Program-made: the position numbers and the translations under genes
Notes under the pieces: generated by a model
Seen by the model: the letters and a program-made list of their open reading frames with translations, nothing else
Told to the model about the DNA's origin: nothing
Database searches by the model: none
Assembly: GCA_030770425.1 (NCBI GenBank)
Contig: JASJFT010000021.1
Location: forward strand, 1-64,000
Source: Darksidea phi
Lineage: Eukaryota > Ascomycota > Dothideomycetes > Pleosporales > Lentitheciaceae
Length of the DNA stretch: 64,000 nucleotides
Direction: 5' to 3'
In this document: positions 36,239-48,675 of the stretch, one piece after another
How positions within the stretch are numbered: position 1 is the stretch's first letter
Layout of the letters: each line of letters begins with the position of its first letter

Positions 36239-37471
36239 ATGCCATCAATCGAGTATCTGCAGTCTTTGACGCTTGACTTGCCGCCGAGCTGCATAGAGTT
36301 CTGGCCTACTGAGGAGCAGTATGCTGTTGTTGGCACCTACAACCTTGATACCGCACAAGATGCTTCCAAGTCAATAAGCCAACGGCGGAACGGGAGCTTG
36401 CTGCTGCTGCGCATCGAAAATGACAATGTGTAAGTGCCGACCTATGTGCGGTTGATCCAACTGTAAGTATATCTTCATTGAGAGGTGCTGACAACGAGAA
36501 GGAAGATTGTGCAAACGCTATCCACCCCATCCGCCATTTTGGACATACATTTCGGACCGGCCAACATTCCATATCATTACTTTGGCGTTGCAACTTCCAC
36601 AGGATCCTTTAGTATATACCAGCTGAAAGATTTGCGCGACGAGCACGCGGACAGAGAACTAACCGAAGATCCAGCCATTGAGCTCGTCAAGACGATTCAG
36701 TACTTTCCCGAAGACGCGCTTATTACAGCATTCTCTTGGCATCCGAAGGGATGGTCAGTAGGGATGACGCTGTCGAGTGGTCAGGTATGCCTAGGGCACA
36801 TTGATCTCCGAAAGGACAAAGACTCAACTACTAGCGTTGAGGTGACAAGCCACGATTTAGAAGCATGGACATTAGCGTTTGCATTCGATGGCTCTGGCGT
36901 GTATTCCGGAGGTGATGACAGCGCGCTTCAGTATGCGGGAGTTGCTATGAACCGAGAGTATTATCAGGACTTTACCACAGAACCGGAATATGGACCGTCC
37001 AGGAAGATGCCATGGACAGACAAGAAAGCCCATGGCGCAGGAGTCACCGCGATTCTCCCACTCTCGTCCGATGTGGAGGGTAGCCTGGTGCTTACCGGAA
37101 GTTATGACGACCATATACGGCTTATTCAGATACCTGTAACCGGACCTAGAACGGTCCTAACGGAATTGAACCTCGGGGGAGGAGTCTGGCGGCTTAAACG
37201 TTTTGATTTTTCGCCTAGACACGAAACGTTGCCAAATAAAGATAACGGGGATGTTCTACTCCTGGCGAGCTGCATGCATGCGGGTGCACGACTACTGAAG
37301 CTGAGTCGAAATGACAAGAGCAAATGGCAATTCGACGTGCTAGCGAAGTTCGAAGAGCACAAGAGCATGAACTACGCGAGCGATTGCCAGTCATCGCTGA
37401 ACGTGAATAATCAGCGGACATTCATCACAACGAGCTTTTATGATCGGCTTCTCTGCCTTTGGAGATACTAA
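36239..37471 (+). CDS. DPH7: Diphthine methyltransferase, WD40 protein (Dph7/Rrt2/WDR85)
   Basis: WD-repeat enzyme of diphthamide synthesis on elongation factor 2. It removes the methyl ester from methylated diphthine so that the last amidation step can proceed. Two exons, 36239-36429 and 36502-37471, encode 386 residues. The start MPSIEYLQSLTLDLPPSCIEFWP leads into the first blade. WD-type motifs are visible as ITAFSWHPKGWSVGMTLSSG, WTLAFAFDGSGVYSGGDDSAL, LVLTGSYDDHIRLIQI and, at the end, TSFYDRLLCLWRY. The family signature HKSMNYASD, a variant of HxSMxYGxD, lies near residue 358, and GGGVWRLKR near 297. The intron has a GTAAGT donor. Its 3' end faces the small membrane-protein gene, 38 bases away. 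Confidence 0.9.
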
Positions 37472-37509
37472 ACAGTGTTTACCCAAAGCTCCTATATACC
37501 ATCAAGCAC

Positions 37510-37899
37510 TCACATTACTATACAATCCCCTCCGGCAGCGCTACCCACTCCATCGCTAGGATCTCCAGCCGACCCAGTATCAACTCCCGCAGCAACCACA
37601 GGGTATGGCCCATTACCGCCACCCTCCTTGCTCTCTCCCACCTTGTTATACCCCTGTCTACTCTTTCGGTTGTTCCAATATTGCTCTCGTGCGGCTTTCC
37701 GACTCCAGCAGCAAAGACATCCATGGTACCAAAACGCAAGCAGCAAGATGAGGAAAATCGCGACGCCGAAAGAGACACCTATTATAAGGTTTGTGCGCGA
37801 GCTAGCAGGCTTGCAGAGGGAAGAGTTCGGGCCAGTGCATTTTCGTTTGAGCAGGTGGATGGAGAGTGTGGAAGAGAGCGGTCGCAGGACGGGTGCCAT
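37510..37899 (-). CDS. Small single-pass membrane protein, unknown function
   Basis: A single exon of 129 residues, starting at the ATG at 37899 (MAPVLRPLSS); an earlier in-frame ATG at 38058 seems less likely. Residues about 35-58 form a strong membrane helix (IIGVSFGVAIFLILLLAFWY) preceded by a short luminal or extracellular part with two Cys (RKCTGPNSSLCKPASS). It is followed by HGCLCCWSRK, which has possible palmitoylation cysteines and a basic stop-transfer patch. The C-terminal tail is Gly/Ser-rich. Proteins of this layout are common as lineage-restricted genes in filamentous fungi. The coding call rests on the well-formed topology and on the position between genes. No homology is recognised. 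Confidence 0.55.
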   Translation of the reverse strand: MAPVLRPLSSTLSIHLLKRKCTGPNSSLCKPASSRTNLIIGVSFGVAIFLILLLAFWYHGCLCCWSRKAAREQYWNNRKSRQGYNKVGESKEGGGNGPYPVVAAGVDTGSAGDPSDGVGSAAGGDCIVM

Positions 37900-40800
37900 A
37901 CGAAGTTGGATGATAGGATGGATGGTTAAAGAGATAGCGAGTTTAGTAATTGGAAGTGCCGTGGTTTTTGTGAGAAGAGCTGGTATATGACAAGATGATG
38001 ATTGTGCCTGGTATGCTGTGCAATGTAATGGATAATTGAAGAGGTGAACAGATTTCAATGGGTTTCATCAGTACCGCGTCAATCCTTGACCTTTTATCAG
38101 CCCGCTCTGAAGCCACAATAATGTAACGGAATATCGTGGCTTACACGCGCTACTGTATCCGGCATGTATAACTTTCAGCTGAACTTCGCGATAGTGGCGT
38201 AGGGACACTAACGAGTGACTTCAGCTCTACCCTTGGCTGTGCTTTATCGAGTAAATGTATGGAGGCTGACTTCTCATTCGTACCCCTAGCGAAAAATGTT
38301 CATAGGCTCAATTAACGACTGACGATTTCATTTCAAGTAATACAATTTTAAGACAATTAGGAGATACGCACGACTACGTTGTGGTAAATATTTGCTGCCG
38401 AACCGTCGTCTTGGAAGTGCTGATACCCCTAAGAATGCTTTCGCGCTAGATGCAACAATTATACGGGCTCCTTGCGATACACTACTTAGGCGGTGTTGCC
38501 AAGAACGTACGTAAAGTAGGTTCATGATGGTAGTTCATCGGCGGTGGAGAGGGAGGCGGAGAGGCCTGGGCGACACACCCCGTGGGCATGCTATACTCCG
38601 AACCCACAGATCCGGTTGATTGAATTGCGCAACTTTATTTCTTGAATGTGCCCAATATTTGCATGCCAAAAAACGCCAACAAATATGTGCAGGCCATCGA
38701 AGGATGCCCCAAGTCTTCTTAGTCATAAGCTTGTCGCAGAAGTTCCCTGTGCTTAGACGAGGCTTTGTTGTTTACTGTAGTTTTATGACATGCGGCGCGT
38801 TGTTTGACTTGAACCTTGCGCTTCGGTCCTCTGCAGACAAACTGCGCCCGCATGTTAGTATTAACAATTAACGATGCGCTGATTGCTGTATCCCGAATGG
38901 AAGCGTTACGGTTGCAGACCTACCGCACTAGATAATGACTGTTTTTAACCTTCACGGATGTATGAACCAACTAGATATAGTGGTTGAACTACAACAATAG
39001 CATTGTGGCATGAAGGCGAAAACCTGAAAATTTAAGTAGCTATATGGGTAATGAATAGATTGGGCAAGCCACGCATAGTTCTATGGCTAAGGAGTTAGAA
39101 GAGAAAGATCTCGGCAACAGTGACTCAATTTCTAGATAAGAATAGTTAGAAACGTCACCTTGCGTTCCAAAGATTGAATCTTGAACACAGTTTGTATTCT
39201 CCATTCCCGTATCGAAGTATTCTTGGTTTGACTTTCCTCTCATTCACAATCAGTTTGCGAGTTTGATGTTAGATAGATCTGCTCCCTCAGATGGCTTCAA
39301 TTTTCATCTCATCTACGATCACATGTTGTGAACTTCGTGTCTACCATATCCAGCACTGCACTCGCTTCTCTTCCATTATCCGTTCCGTTATTCCTTCAAT
39401 TTCTCATCTATTAATACCAGTCCTTAGGAATACCTACCCGCACCTTGCACCTTATCATAATTTCTGAGCAGCCAGGTCAGCGTGATCACTTCGGCATATG
39501 GGTAGCAGATGACGAAGGTGGTAAGGTAGGAACAATCATCCATGTTGTTTGACTCATAAGGACGGGATTTAAGCTCGAATTCAGGCGAAGAAACGATACA
39601 AATTTGGCTCGAGCAGGTTAGAATTAGTCTGAATCGGCTTCGTCAATGCGCAAAATATCCACACTTGGGAGGGTACCAAAGAGGACGACACTACACCAAG
39701 AAGCGGACTGCAACAAGCGGCCTCTGAAATTGAACCACCACCCGATCGAGCGAGAATTCAATGGTGTCAGTAAACGATGTAAGTATAAACCATTCTTATT
39801 TATTGGACCTGCTGGTTGGGATAATAGATAGGATTTGGGACTAAAACCTTTGCCCAGACACTTGGAAAGAGTATAGTAAGTCACGGAAAGAAAACAAAAT
39901 TTGCTCTGGAATGGTCACTAGTCGGGAATCGAGGGTCGAGAGTGGGGTGTCGAGGCATTATATAGTAATCTATCTAAATTAATGGCAGTTAGGCTCAAAT
40001 AGAAGCTGAGCCTTGTCTTCACATATTCGGCAAAATGTTGAGGTGAGGTGTTTCTAGGTCGGAGGTCTGACAAAGGATTCGTTCACCGACGCTCGTGCAC
40101 CTACGTTGCGTTACGCACCACCAAAGACAATGTTCCAAGGACTACTTTGCAATCGTCGCTACCACTGCAAGCCTACTTCTTCAAAGGGCTCGTTTGCACT
40201 ATAATGCTTCCCTTGTCGACTCTGCCGATCTACCGCTTAGTAGTGTACTTATTTCAAAGGGGCATATGTTCCTCGTAGGCTTACCGGCTTTTTCGACAAA
40301 GAAAAGAAGAAAAATGCTCGGGTATAAGTACGCGGAACTTGTTAACTCGCAGGCCAATGAGCTAATTAGCCTTAGTAACTGCCCCATCTATTCTAGCGTT
40401 GTTTCAGCCTTTTTCTTTACATATTATCTGCCCTCTTCATCTATCAAGACTTCATTATATTTCAAGGAAATGTATTATTGATTTTATTACTTTCAAAGAG
40501 GAAACCTTGCTAGGACGATATCTTCTTCGTTTCTAATAAATCTTCTTTAGATTTAATAGGGTTTCGATGGATGAAGAGGATAGATAATATGTGAAACAAA
40601 AGGGTTAGGAGCTAAAGCTGAATTAGGCTTATTGATCTGTGCGTTCACAACTTCCAAGTATATAATTAACTATTGTTTGAACCCAGTCTCTACACGCCGG
40701 TTCGGAACTGAAACATTGGTAAACTATCTACGGAAGCGGTAAGTTTTGGCAGCAAGCTCCCAATCGGTGCTGTAATTTTTGCTAGCGGCTTGAGCTAACC

Positions 40801-41370
40801 GATGCTCCGCTGCTCGCCCAAAAAGGGGGCACTTTCACCCTGTATCAGATATTGACCGCCTGTTTACTCTGCGGTTATTTCGATAGATAGGTACAAAATA
40901 ACAGTGGTGACAGCTTAGGTATTGAAATTTGTATGGGCGAGCCGTATTCGATAAGTGATACGAGAAGAAGAAATACCATTTGCACAAGTCTTAAAATCAA
41001 CACTTAATACTGCTGGTAAAACTTTGAAGTTAGCCAGTAATTAGAAAAAAGGCGATTTTGAGTTTACGTAATGGCTAGAGCCAAGTTTGGTAGTGAAGGG
41101 TGTTAAGAAAGATGCCACAGTGACAGTCTTCTACCACGGTTGAGCATCTACACACACGCTCTATCTCTCGAAATGAAGATTTCTACACAATCAAAATTCA
41201 CCACATGACTTGTCATGGCGGAATATGTCTTTGACTTGATCAATAATTTACCCAAGGTCAGAAACCGCAAAGAATGATCAAAAGAAATAACACGGTAACA
41301 TAGCCCTTCCTCCCTCCTTACGGAACCTTCGCCTCCTTCACCTCCCCTTCCGCACAGCCTTTTCCAGCGC
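37900..41370. other. AT-rich gene-poor region
   Basis: About 3.4 kb clearly richer in A and T than the rest of the window, with frequent stops in all frames. No gene, transposase, reverse transcriptase or terminal repeat is recognised. It could be the decayed remains of repeats, including RIP-mutated ones, but no source element is identifiable by eye. Confidence 0.6.
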
Positions 41371-42277
41371 CTACGAGTTCAAAAAGGGCGCGAAGAGGGC
41401 TGCAATCTCAGCGTCGGTCATATCCTCAAGGACCGGAGCGCCGACCGAAGGAGCTGCCTCCACGCCAGACAGCAACTGCGGATCGATAGCTTCATCCGAC
41501 ACTGCTGGCGGGATCCCAGGAGCTGTAAGATTGGGTAGCACAGCTCCGACGGGTCCTTGGTGAGCCCGAGGTTCTTCCACTGGCTGAGGAGCTGGAAGCG
41601 GCTCTGGAGGCGTGGGCGAAGGCGGAAGCAGGGAGGCCTCCGCAGCCGCATCTGCATTGCGGGCTTTAACCGCACCCTTCCGACGACGCGTGTACTTACG
41701 CCTCTGGGCGACGACTGGGCGACCATGGGAGCGGGTAGAACCGAGTGGCCACTCGGTCATGCCCCCCGGCACGGCAAATGCATTAACGGACAGCGGTGCC
41801 GTCCTCCTGCCGGTCATACGCTCGGATACGTAGACGTCTGGCGGAATCAGGACGTCTACGACTGAGTGGTGGGAACGGCGCAACGCTTTCACTTGCTGAT
41901 ACGCCTCCTCGTACTCCTCGAGTGCCTGTTGCCGTTGCTCAATGGCCGACATCTGTGGTTGGCCAGGAGGAGGTTGCCGCATGGCCGGTGCAGACGAGAA
42001 CGGAAGCGGACCAGGAACGGACTGCTGCATCATTGGTGCAGCCGGAAGCGAGAGCTGTTCATGCGGCGTTTGCTGCCTGCAAGTGAGAGTACTCAGTTAG
42101 CAAAGCTAATCCAGAAGAGCTCCAGCACAAGGGGAAGGCCGATACGTACATGAACGGGTACCAGTGCTGGACGGGGTGCCAGTTCTGGACGGGGTTGCCA
42201 GTCACTGGCGGCCCGTATTGTTCGGGGCCGGTGGCCGCTAGGTCCTCGCTCAAAGATGGGTTGATAGGAAAAGCCAT
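41371..42277 (-). CDS. Unrecognised Pro/Gln/Ala-rich protein with basic patch
   Basis: Two exons, 42277-42150 and 42076-41371, encode 277 residues. The intron has a GTACGT donor and a CACTTGCAG acceptor and joins YPFM to QQTPHEQ in frame. The protein has no signal peptide or membrane helix. The N-terminal third is rich in Pro, Gln and Met. A predicted helix (about 80-110, EQRQQALEEYEEAYQQVKALRR) leads into a short conserved-looking block, VVDVLIPPDVYVSERMTGRR. A nuclear-localisation-like cluster, RRKYTRRRKGAVKAR, lies near 160. The C-terminus is acidic (DMTDAEIAALFAPFL). This suggests a small nuclear regulatory protein, but no family is recognised. Its GC content is much higher than that of the AT-rich DNA on both sides, so it is an isolated gene in an otherwise empty island. 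Confidence 0.7.
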
Positions 42278-45200
42278 CTTCTACCTCATAAAGTACGTCA
42301 ATCACAGGGTTCAGCAAGTCTCGCTCATGCGGTCATACTTACTGTACAAGGGTTGATGTAGCTCTGTTTCGAAAAACGGATCGAGAATATTGCCGCAGGG
42401 TGATGAAGCGGAAGTGAAGAATGTTGGACCGGCTTGCACGCAATAAATGCAGGAAGTTATGGGATAGGCAAGTGATGGAATAGGCAAGTGATGAGGAAGA
42501 GGCGAGATTTATAGGCGGAAAATCAAAGCATGGAAAGAACGCTCTAAGCCACTACTCCGTGAAACTAAACTGGAAGTGGCGGTAAGGGAAGCCTGGTACT
42601 ACTGGAGACGCATTTCCGATGCTCGCAAGAGCACCATGGAACTAACTCAGACCTCTGTATCAAGCTGTGAGGCTGGCAAGGAGGAGCGGTACCGATATCG
42701 AACATGACGTAACGAACTTCAGATCCTGAAGGATCGACCTATCATCGGTGGCGGTTTGATGGACTTGTGATGATTTTGTCTTCTCAACGGTACTAAGCAT
42801 GGAGGAATGAAAGACACAAAAATGTAATTTTGCCGTCGATCGACACGAATATTGCGCACGGCTTGCGCAGATTCTGCCGTCAAAATTCGAGATTTTTTGG
42901 GTAGCAACATAATAGCTTCGACCACCATCCACTGCAGCGCTATTTCAACACAACAGAATCGGGAATTGTTTCAGTCACCGATACGTTGGGCCGGTATTCG
43001 CACATTCCAGACAACCGGACATGGCTCACCGATGGGATGTTGAAGCGAAAATGGCTATTTTCGAAGACCTGGGTACCCGTGGGACGAACATTTTCAGCTG
43101 GGCTGCATCAGAGCCGTGGAAGCAGTCCCGGTGGTGATGAGGCACAGGAGATTTCATTACCGATACTGCTGCGTATCAAATTTGGACGAGGCAATGGAGA
43201 AACATGGCCAAGTTGTGACTACTCATTTTGTGACCAGGAAGCGTGCTCCACATCAATGCTCTATGGCTGTGATGAGAACCTACAGCTCATGGCTCCTCGT
43301 AGTATGATGCCTATGTAAACGATGCAATGAAGATCCACCGGTTTGGATAGGCCAGGTAGCTACAGCTAGTATTGGCCAGATATTCTAGCTCAAAAGATGC
43401 CACGGAGGTGTGATGGATGCTACAGGGCCTGTGAAGTTTGGTCTTTCAACTCGCGTTATATTCGGAACATATTGTGCACTATGGTTTCCCGCGTATTCAC
43501 TCCTAGATCCTAGAGGTCTATGTAAAAGCGTTCGTCCCCGCTCAATGAGAGTATGGAATGGTGGGTGAGGTAGTAGCGAGGCGACTCTGTAAAATTTAAC
43601 AAAATTAAGCCAAGGTCAGAGCCTCAGGACTTCTCGGAGTTCTTAGAAAGTCTACAGGTTGCATAGACGACATGCCTACTACCCAAAGACCTACCAGTAT
43701 TAATATTTCGGTTTATGCTAACATTAGCAAGGTTCCGTATGAGGAGAGGTAGCCATATCCGGTTAGAGTGCGATATGTGGTAGGTATACTTCTCGTCTTC
43801 CCCACTCAAGAATTATGTTTTTTGTCCTCCACCTCTCACACCAAGACAAAATCGCACCTCATCACAGCATCGACACATCTGTGGTTTTTCTCCAGCATTG
43901 ATAACTGCAGCCAACCTGAACAGCGGAGCATAGTTTTCGGCACGGCAACGCCGCTCTTACGCTACCGCTTAAACGGTTCAGTCCACCAGGAATGCTATGA
44001 TCGACATGAAGGTCTTCGACAATAGAAAATACTACGTATGTAGGGGCGGCGACGGAGTGATGCACATGGACTATGGCTGACTTTGTTAGGACTAGCTGCG
44101 GATTAGAGTCCGGTAGTAAGATCTTTTGCCTTAGAAGCTTCCAAATCATTATGCACTCTTCGGCCCTGTGGCTTCGGCACCACAACCTTCCAATGCCATA
44201 CATAGAAACTCAAAGTTAGAACAGCTGCAACACTTTGCTAGATATAATGTGATCTAGCGGGTCGTGCGGCAGTCGCGCAACTTCCCTGTCCCCACACGAC
44301 AAAAATACCGACAGAATTACCGACAAAATAGCAGCGATATATCTGATAAGGTATACCATTACCCTCGATGAAATTTTGTATGTACTAGTCAATCTCGGAT
44401 TCTCATGCATCTTTTCGTCGTGAAAATAGCACTGCGCTTGCACCAGCCCATATCCCACATCGGCAAGGTTTCTCCTTGGCTTCGGCAATCCTGGGAAGGG
44501 GCGAAAGGGGTGGGTGGGGGAGGGGGTAGAACGAAGAGGGGTCGGATGAGGCAAGGGGAAATATAAGAGGACGGACAAAGACAAAGAAGAGAGCAAGAGA
44601 TGGATTGGGTTCAAGCGAACCAAGGACAAGGCTCAGGATCTTCTCACTAAGGCATGGTACATCTCGAACCGGAGAAAGGGACGCGTTGCGTATTGACTGA
44701 GTGTAGACTTGCCTTCTTCAGTATTGGTACTTCAAGTTAGAAAACATGAAGCTGGAGGATAGTTTCGGAAGTGTGGGAAAGATTGCTGCCGCGCGCTAGG
44801 CATCAATGCAAGCATATCTGTTCTAGCTACGCATGGTGTATGAGTTTCTAAAAATTATTTCGAGAATCTGATTCGAGCTAGAACAGTCAGGTAGGTTCGA
44901 CTAAGGAAGGCTAGGGGTTTGGAGATAGGAAAGGACTTCCTATTACCTTCTATTTGCCGTTTTCTTGCCTAAAATCTTCCTATGTATATGTGCATGGTCG
45001 TGTAGCTCAAGTGCCTAATAATTTCTCTCCTCACTATCTCCTAAACATTCTTCAGGCTTCCGTCATTAAGGCATCATATAGATTAAATCTAACAACATGT
45101 AAGAAGCTTATTATAGATATCGAAATAGATAGAAATGGCCCAAGTATACCGAAGAGTGGAATCTATGCCCAACTCTTTCGACTTTGTCACGGCATTGCGT

Positions 45201-45847
45201 TTGGATATTCTGCAGTATACCTGTCTTATCGAAATTCACCTTTTACATGACCGGGCTCGAGTTGGGTTTTTGTACGCCCAAATGAGAGCTGAATCCTGGA
45301 ACGTTAGCCTTAGTGTGAGCAATCGTCCAATGACAAGGGTACCACTACTTGAAACCTATAGAGAGGGTTTTGAACCCATTAATGTTGAGTTTAAGTGTGG
45401 AATAGCTCCCTAGTTACTAGCGTATAATTTCAGGTGCTTGAGAGGATCCTAAGGCATGGAGAATAGATTCTAACGGCGTTCATCAAAATTGCACCTGCGT
45501 TATGTAGCAGTTTTGGCCTCACGGCGTGACAAGTGATGAAGGTAATAAGGTGGACTTGAAAATAGCGCGCTCACATTCTGCTCTATCGAGGGCTGATCGG
45601 CAACAGCTAGGAATAGCCCCGCGCGCGTTGGTAGGGCTGAACCTTATAATGATACTAGTTCAGTAATGGCCTAGCCTGTAGACCCCTGAAGGCAAGGATC
45701 TGACCTCTGACACGGAACACCGTTGTCCATGACTTCGCCTCGTCACACCCCGCTAGAAGTCCAAAGTCTTCCATATTGCTGCTGATTCTCGCCCGCATTG
45801 CGTCTAAGGGGTCAACATTGTTACAGCACTGAGCGCGGCCAGGAGAC
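42278..45847. other. Second AT-rich gene-poor region
   Basis: About 3.5 kb with the same AT-rich character as 37900-41370 and no supported gene. Short frames near 42660-42932, 43862-44203 and 44216-44629 (one with a hydrophobic N-terminus) have no motif or splice support. The last 200 bases presumably include the promoter of the Sec2-like gene. Confidence 0.55.
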
Positions 45848-46655
45848 ATGGCTGCTGCCGTTGCGCTTCCACCACCACCTCCCTCGACAACCACAAAGCA
45901 CATGGCCAACACAGCGCATAACTGTCCGAACTGCGGATCGAATCTACCGGTGGAGGAAGGGCTAGAGGTTGCGCAAAGAAGAATACGAGATCTAGAGGCA
46001 GAGGTGGAGTTGCTGAAGGAGAAGGCGACGGCTGCTGGTATGCCTACTCCCTCTAAGCGCCGTCCTCTGCAGTCATAGAGAATATGTGACTAACACACGC
46101 GACAAAGTGGACAAATGCGCCGATTACGAAGATCAACTCCGCAGTACGAAAGCTTCACATACGAACCTCCTACGAACCAACACCGCCGACTCCCTTGCCC
46201 CAAGCAGACCCTCAAACGAAGAACCTCGCCCCTCCACCGCAAATTCCCTCTCTGCAAAACAATCCCGCTTCTCCTTCCTCACTGGCCGCCGCAACTCGCC
46301 CGCGCAGCACATCGTCTCCTGCACTCCGCCACCAGCCTCCCTCCCCGCAGACACAGAGCTCATAGCACAGTTAGAAAAAGAGCGCGCGCTACGCGCCAAA
46401 GCGGAAGACAGGGCGCGAAAAGTAGACAGCGAGATCGAGGAGCTGAGCGTAAACCTTTTTTCGCAGGCGAATGAAATGGTTGCGTCCGAGCGGAAGGCTC
46501 GCGCGAAGTTGGAGGCAAGGGTAGAGATGTTAGAGAAGAAGGATAAGGACAAGGCGGCAAGATTGGAAAGGCTGGAGAAGGCGGTTAGTAGGATTGATAG
46601 GGTGAAGGCGATGCTAGCGCCGCCCGCGCCAGCGCCAGTGCAGAGAAAGATTTAA
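45848..46655 (+). CDS. Short Sec2-like Rab guanine-nucleotide exchange factor
   Basis: Two exons, 45848-46037 and 46108-46655, encode 245 residues. A CPNC motif near residue 26 (NCPNCGSNLP) precedes the first coiled coil, GLEVAQRRIRDLEAEVELLKEKA. After a Ser/Pro-rich linker comes the long coiled coil typical of Sec2/Rabin8 exchange domains: ELIAQLEKERALRAKAEDRA, then EIEELSVNLFSQANEMVA and SERKARAKLEARVEMLEKK. The LFSQANEMVA segment is the conserved Rab-contact core in Sec2, which activates Sec4 (Rab8) on secretory vesicles. At 245 residues it is far shorter than full-length Sec2, lacking the C-terminal phospholipid/exocyst-binding part. It may be the short paralog found in many filamentous ascomycetes. 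The role in Rab activation is inferred from the core motif. Confidence 0.8.
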
Positions 46656-48675
46656 GAGAGTCGTGGAAACTATGTGACGTGGTGTGAGCGTCGGGGTGAA
46701 CGCTTGGGTCGACAGCGCCTGGCGTAAAAACCTGAGGAGCTATACGCACACGATAGGGAAGACACTACGCCAACGTAGTTACACACTACCGTCCGGACGT
46801 CGAATTTGCCTGCACCATCTTCCTTTAGTCGTTTTACCATGTTCCTGGTGTTACTCTTTTTCGGTCGGCTGGCAGCAGCGTACTTTTACGTCCCCAATTT
46901 TCAGCGTTTGATATCCCTTCTTCACGATACCCTTTCCTATTCATCATTGTGGTTTCAGCGCAGCATTATTTGTTCGGGGTTTTGCGACCGCATTGGATGG
47001 TGTTCTTGCTGCATTATGGGGCGAGGGGGTCGAAACGTATGATTTGAGTTAGCACTGCATTGTATTAGTAGCCTACCTATAGGATTTTATAGCTGAACTG
47101 GGTTAACGCTTTTTTCTCCGTTCTCCGTCCGTACGTCGCTTTGTTATAGCGTTTTGCAAAGTTCTTTTAGTGTCATATGAGATGGTGCCGTGGGGTCGCT
47201 GTTCCTCTGTCAGGTCTACTTGATCTTTGTTTCTTTAGATAGCTAGCTAGCTTGGAGCATGTTCTGCTCCCAACTCCGATCTCGCGTTTAGTCTCGCTCC
47301 CCTCGATAGCATCGTTGCCAAGCTCGTAGTTCGAGTGTGACTTACGTTCTTAGGCTTTCTCCTCTCCAGCAGCTCTAACCCCAGATGTCTACCAACAAAG
47401 GACTAAGTCAGGTCACGAAAACCAAGTCTAACTGCATCCTAGAGCATCGATTATCGAATGTACGATATGGTTGATGTGCAGCCAAGCTGGCAGCACTACT
47501 AAGACGTTTCGGACTAGTAACCGCAACGACCTGCAGATATGTTTGGGAGAGGTCTCATTTCAGCACTTGATGAATCCGTATCGCGTCTTTGAGCACTTAA
47601 AGTTTGGCTTCTGAATGGTGATTGAGCGTGGAGGTGAACCTTGTATGTTAGCTCCTGCTCCATCCCGTCCTTCGAGAAGTAGACTTTGGAAAGAGAGAGT
47701 AGTGCCGTCAAACCGCCGGGAGTCCGAGATCAGACCGATGCGTGTGTGCGTGCGAGAGGTGCGAGAAACGAATTTGCGCGAATTGGCCGCATGCCCGCAT
47801 TCGGAGGCTTTAAATCAGCCGGCAAAGTCGTCCAAACTTTAGGTAGCCTAAGTCTCCGCGTAGATCATTCGCATGTTTCCGGCAACTGAAACCGCAGATA
47901 GAGCGGGATGTTCTGTTCTGTGGGCGTGGTTCGGTATTATCGTTCATGCGACGCACGAGTCTTTACATTGTGTTTCAGCGGCACGGAGGGGTTGCTTCAT
48001 GACGTGCACTATGACGGTTGCAGTACCCCGGGACGAAGATCCACGGAATGTACGGAATGGCGTTCAGGGCCATTGATAGTCGTGGTAGAGGAGCTGAAAG
48101 CGGGTACTCCAATTCTCCGGCTGATAAAGGGGGTTGGTTGATGGCTTACAATGGCTGAGGGCCAGGGACACGCACTAGCGCACCAATGGGGATCGTTGTA
48201 AGCCTTGTTGTTTCACAAATGGCAGGGGCCCGCAATCCGGGAAAGAGCGTCCAAGCCCAAAATAAATCCACAACACCACCGCAACCACACATCCCCTCAC
48301 CCCGAACGCCGTAAAGGTGAGAACAGCGACCCGTCCTACGCTTCCCCCCGTTACCTTCGACCGCCTGCGCACCAACGCTCCTTTGCCGCCGTCCCACGCT
48401 GGCCGATGCCTTGAACCCGCCATCAGCGCCGCTTGCAGCTCCTCCGGCCACCGTCCCTCCTTCCCGTCGAGCAGAGACTCCCAGCGAGTGTATGCGCTTC
48501 CACGTCGGCCGACCAACTCCATTCCTTGTTCCGCGCATTATTTCTTTCAGTGTTCCTACAACCTCAGCTCGAAGCGCTCTCGGCAGCCGTCGTCCTCACA
48601 TCATTACGCCGCAGCGGGCTTGGCGACGTCTCCACCCTCAAACATATCGCGCACTGCATTGGATGGCTATGAAAG
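46656..48675. other. Intergenic region
   Basis: About 2 kb with no supported gene. The first 700 bases are T-rich (3' side of the Sec2-like gene). The last 500 bases are C-rich, as in many fungal promoters, ahead of the Tea4-like gene. Frames at 48146-48538 (minus) and 48317-48707 (plus) overlap and lack motifs. Confidence 0.5.

Noticed and set aside
44216..44629. Minus-strand frame with a hydrophobic N-terminus, possibly a secreted protein
   Set aside because: The hydrophobic start is followed by low-complexity sequence; no Cys pattern or splice support; lies in AT-rich DNA.
37900..45847. Intact transposon in the AT-rich island
   Set aside because: No transposase, reverse transcriptase, integrase or clear terminal repeats could be read.
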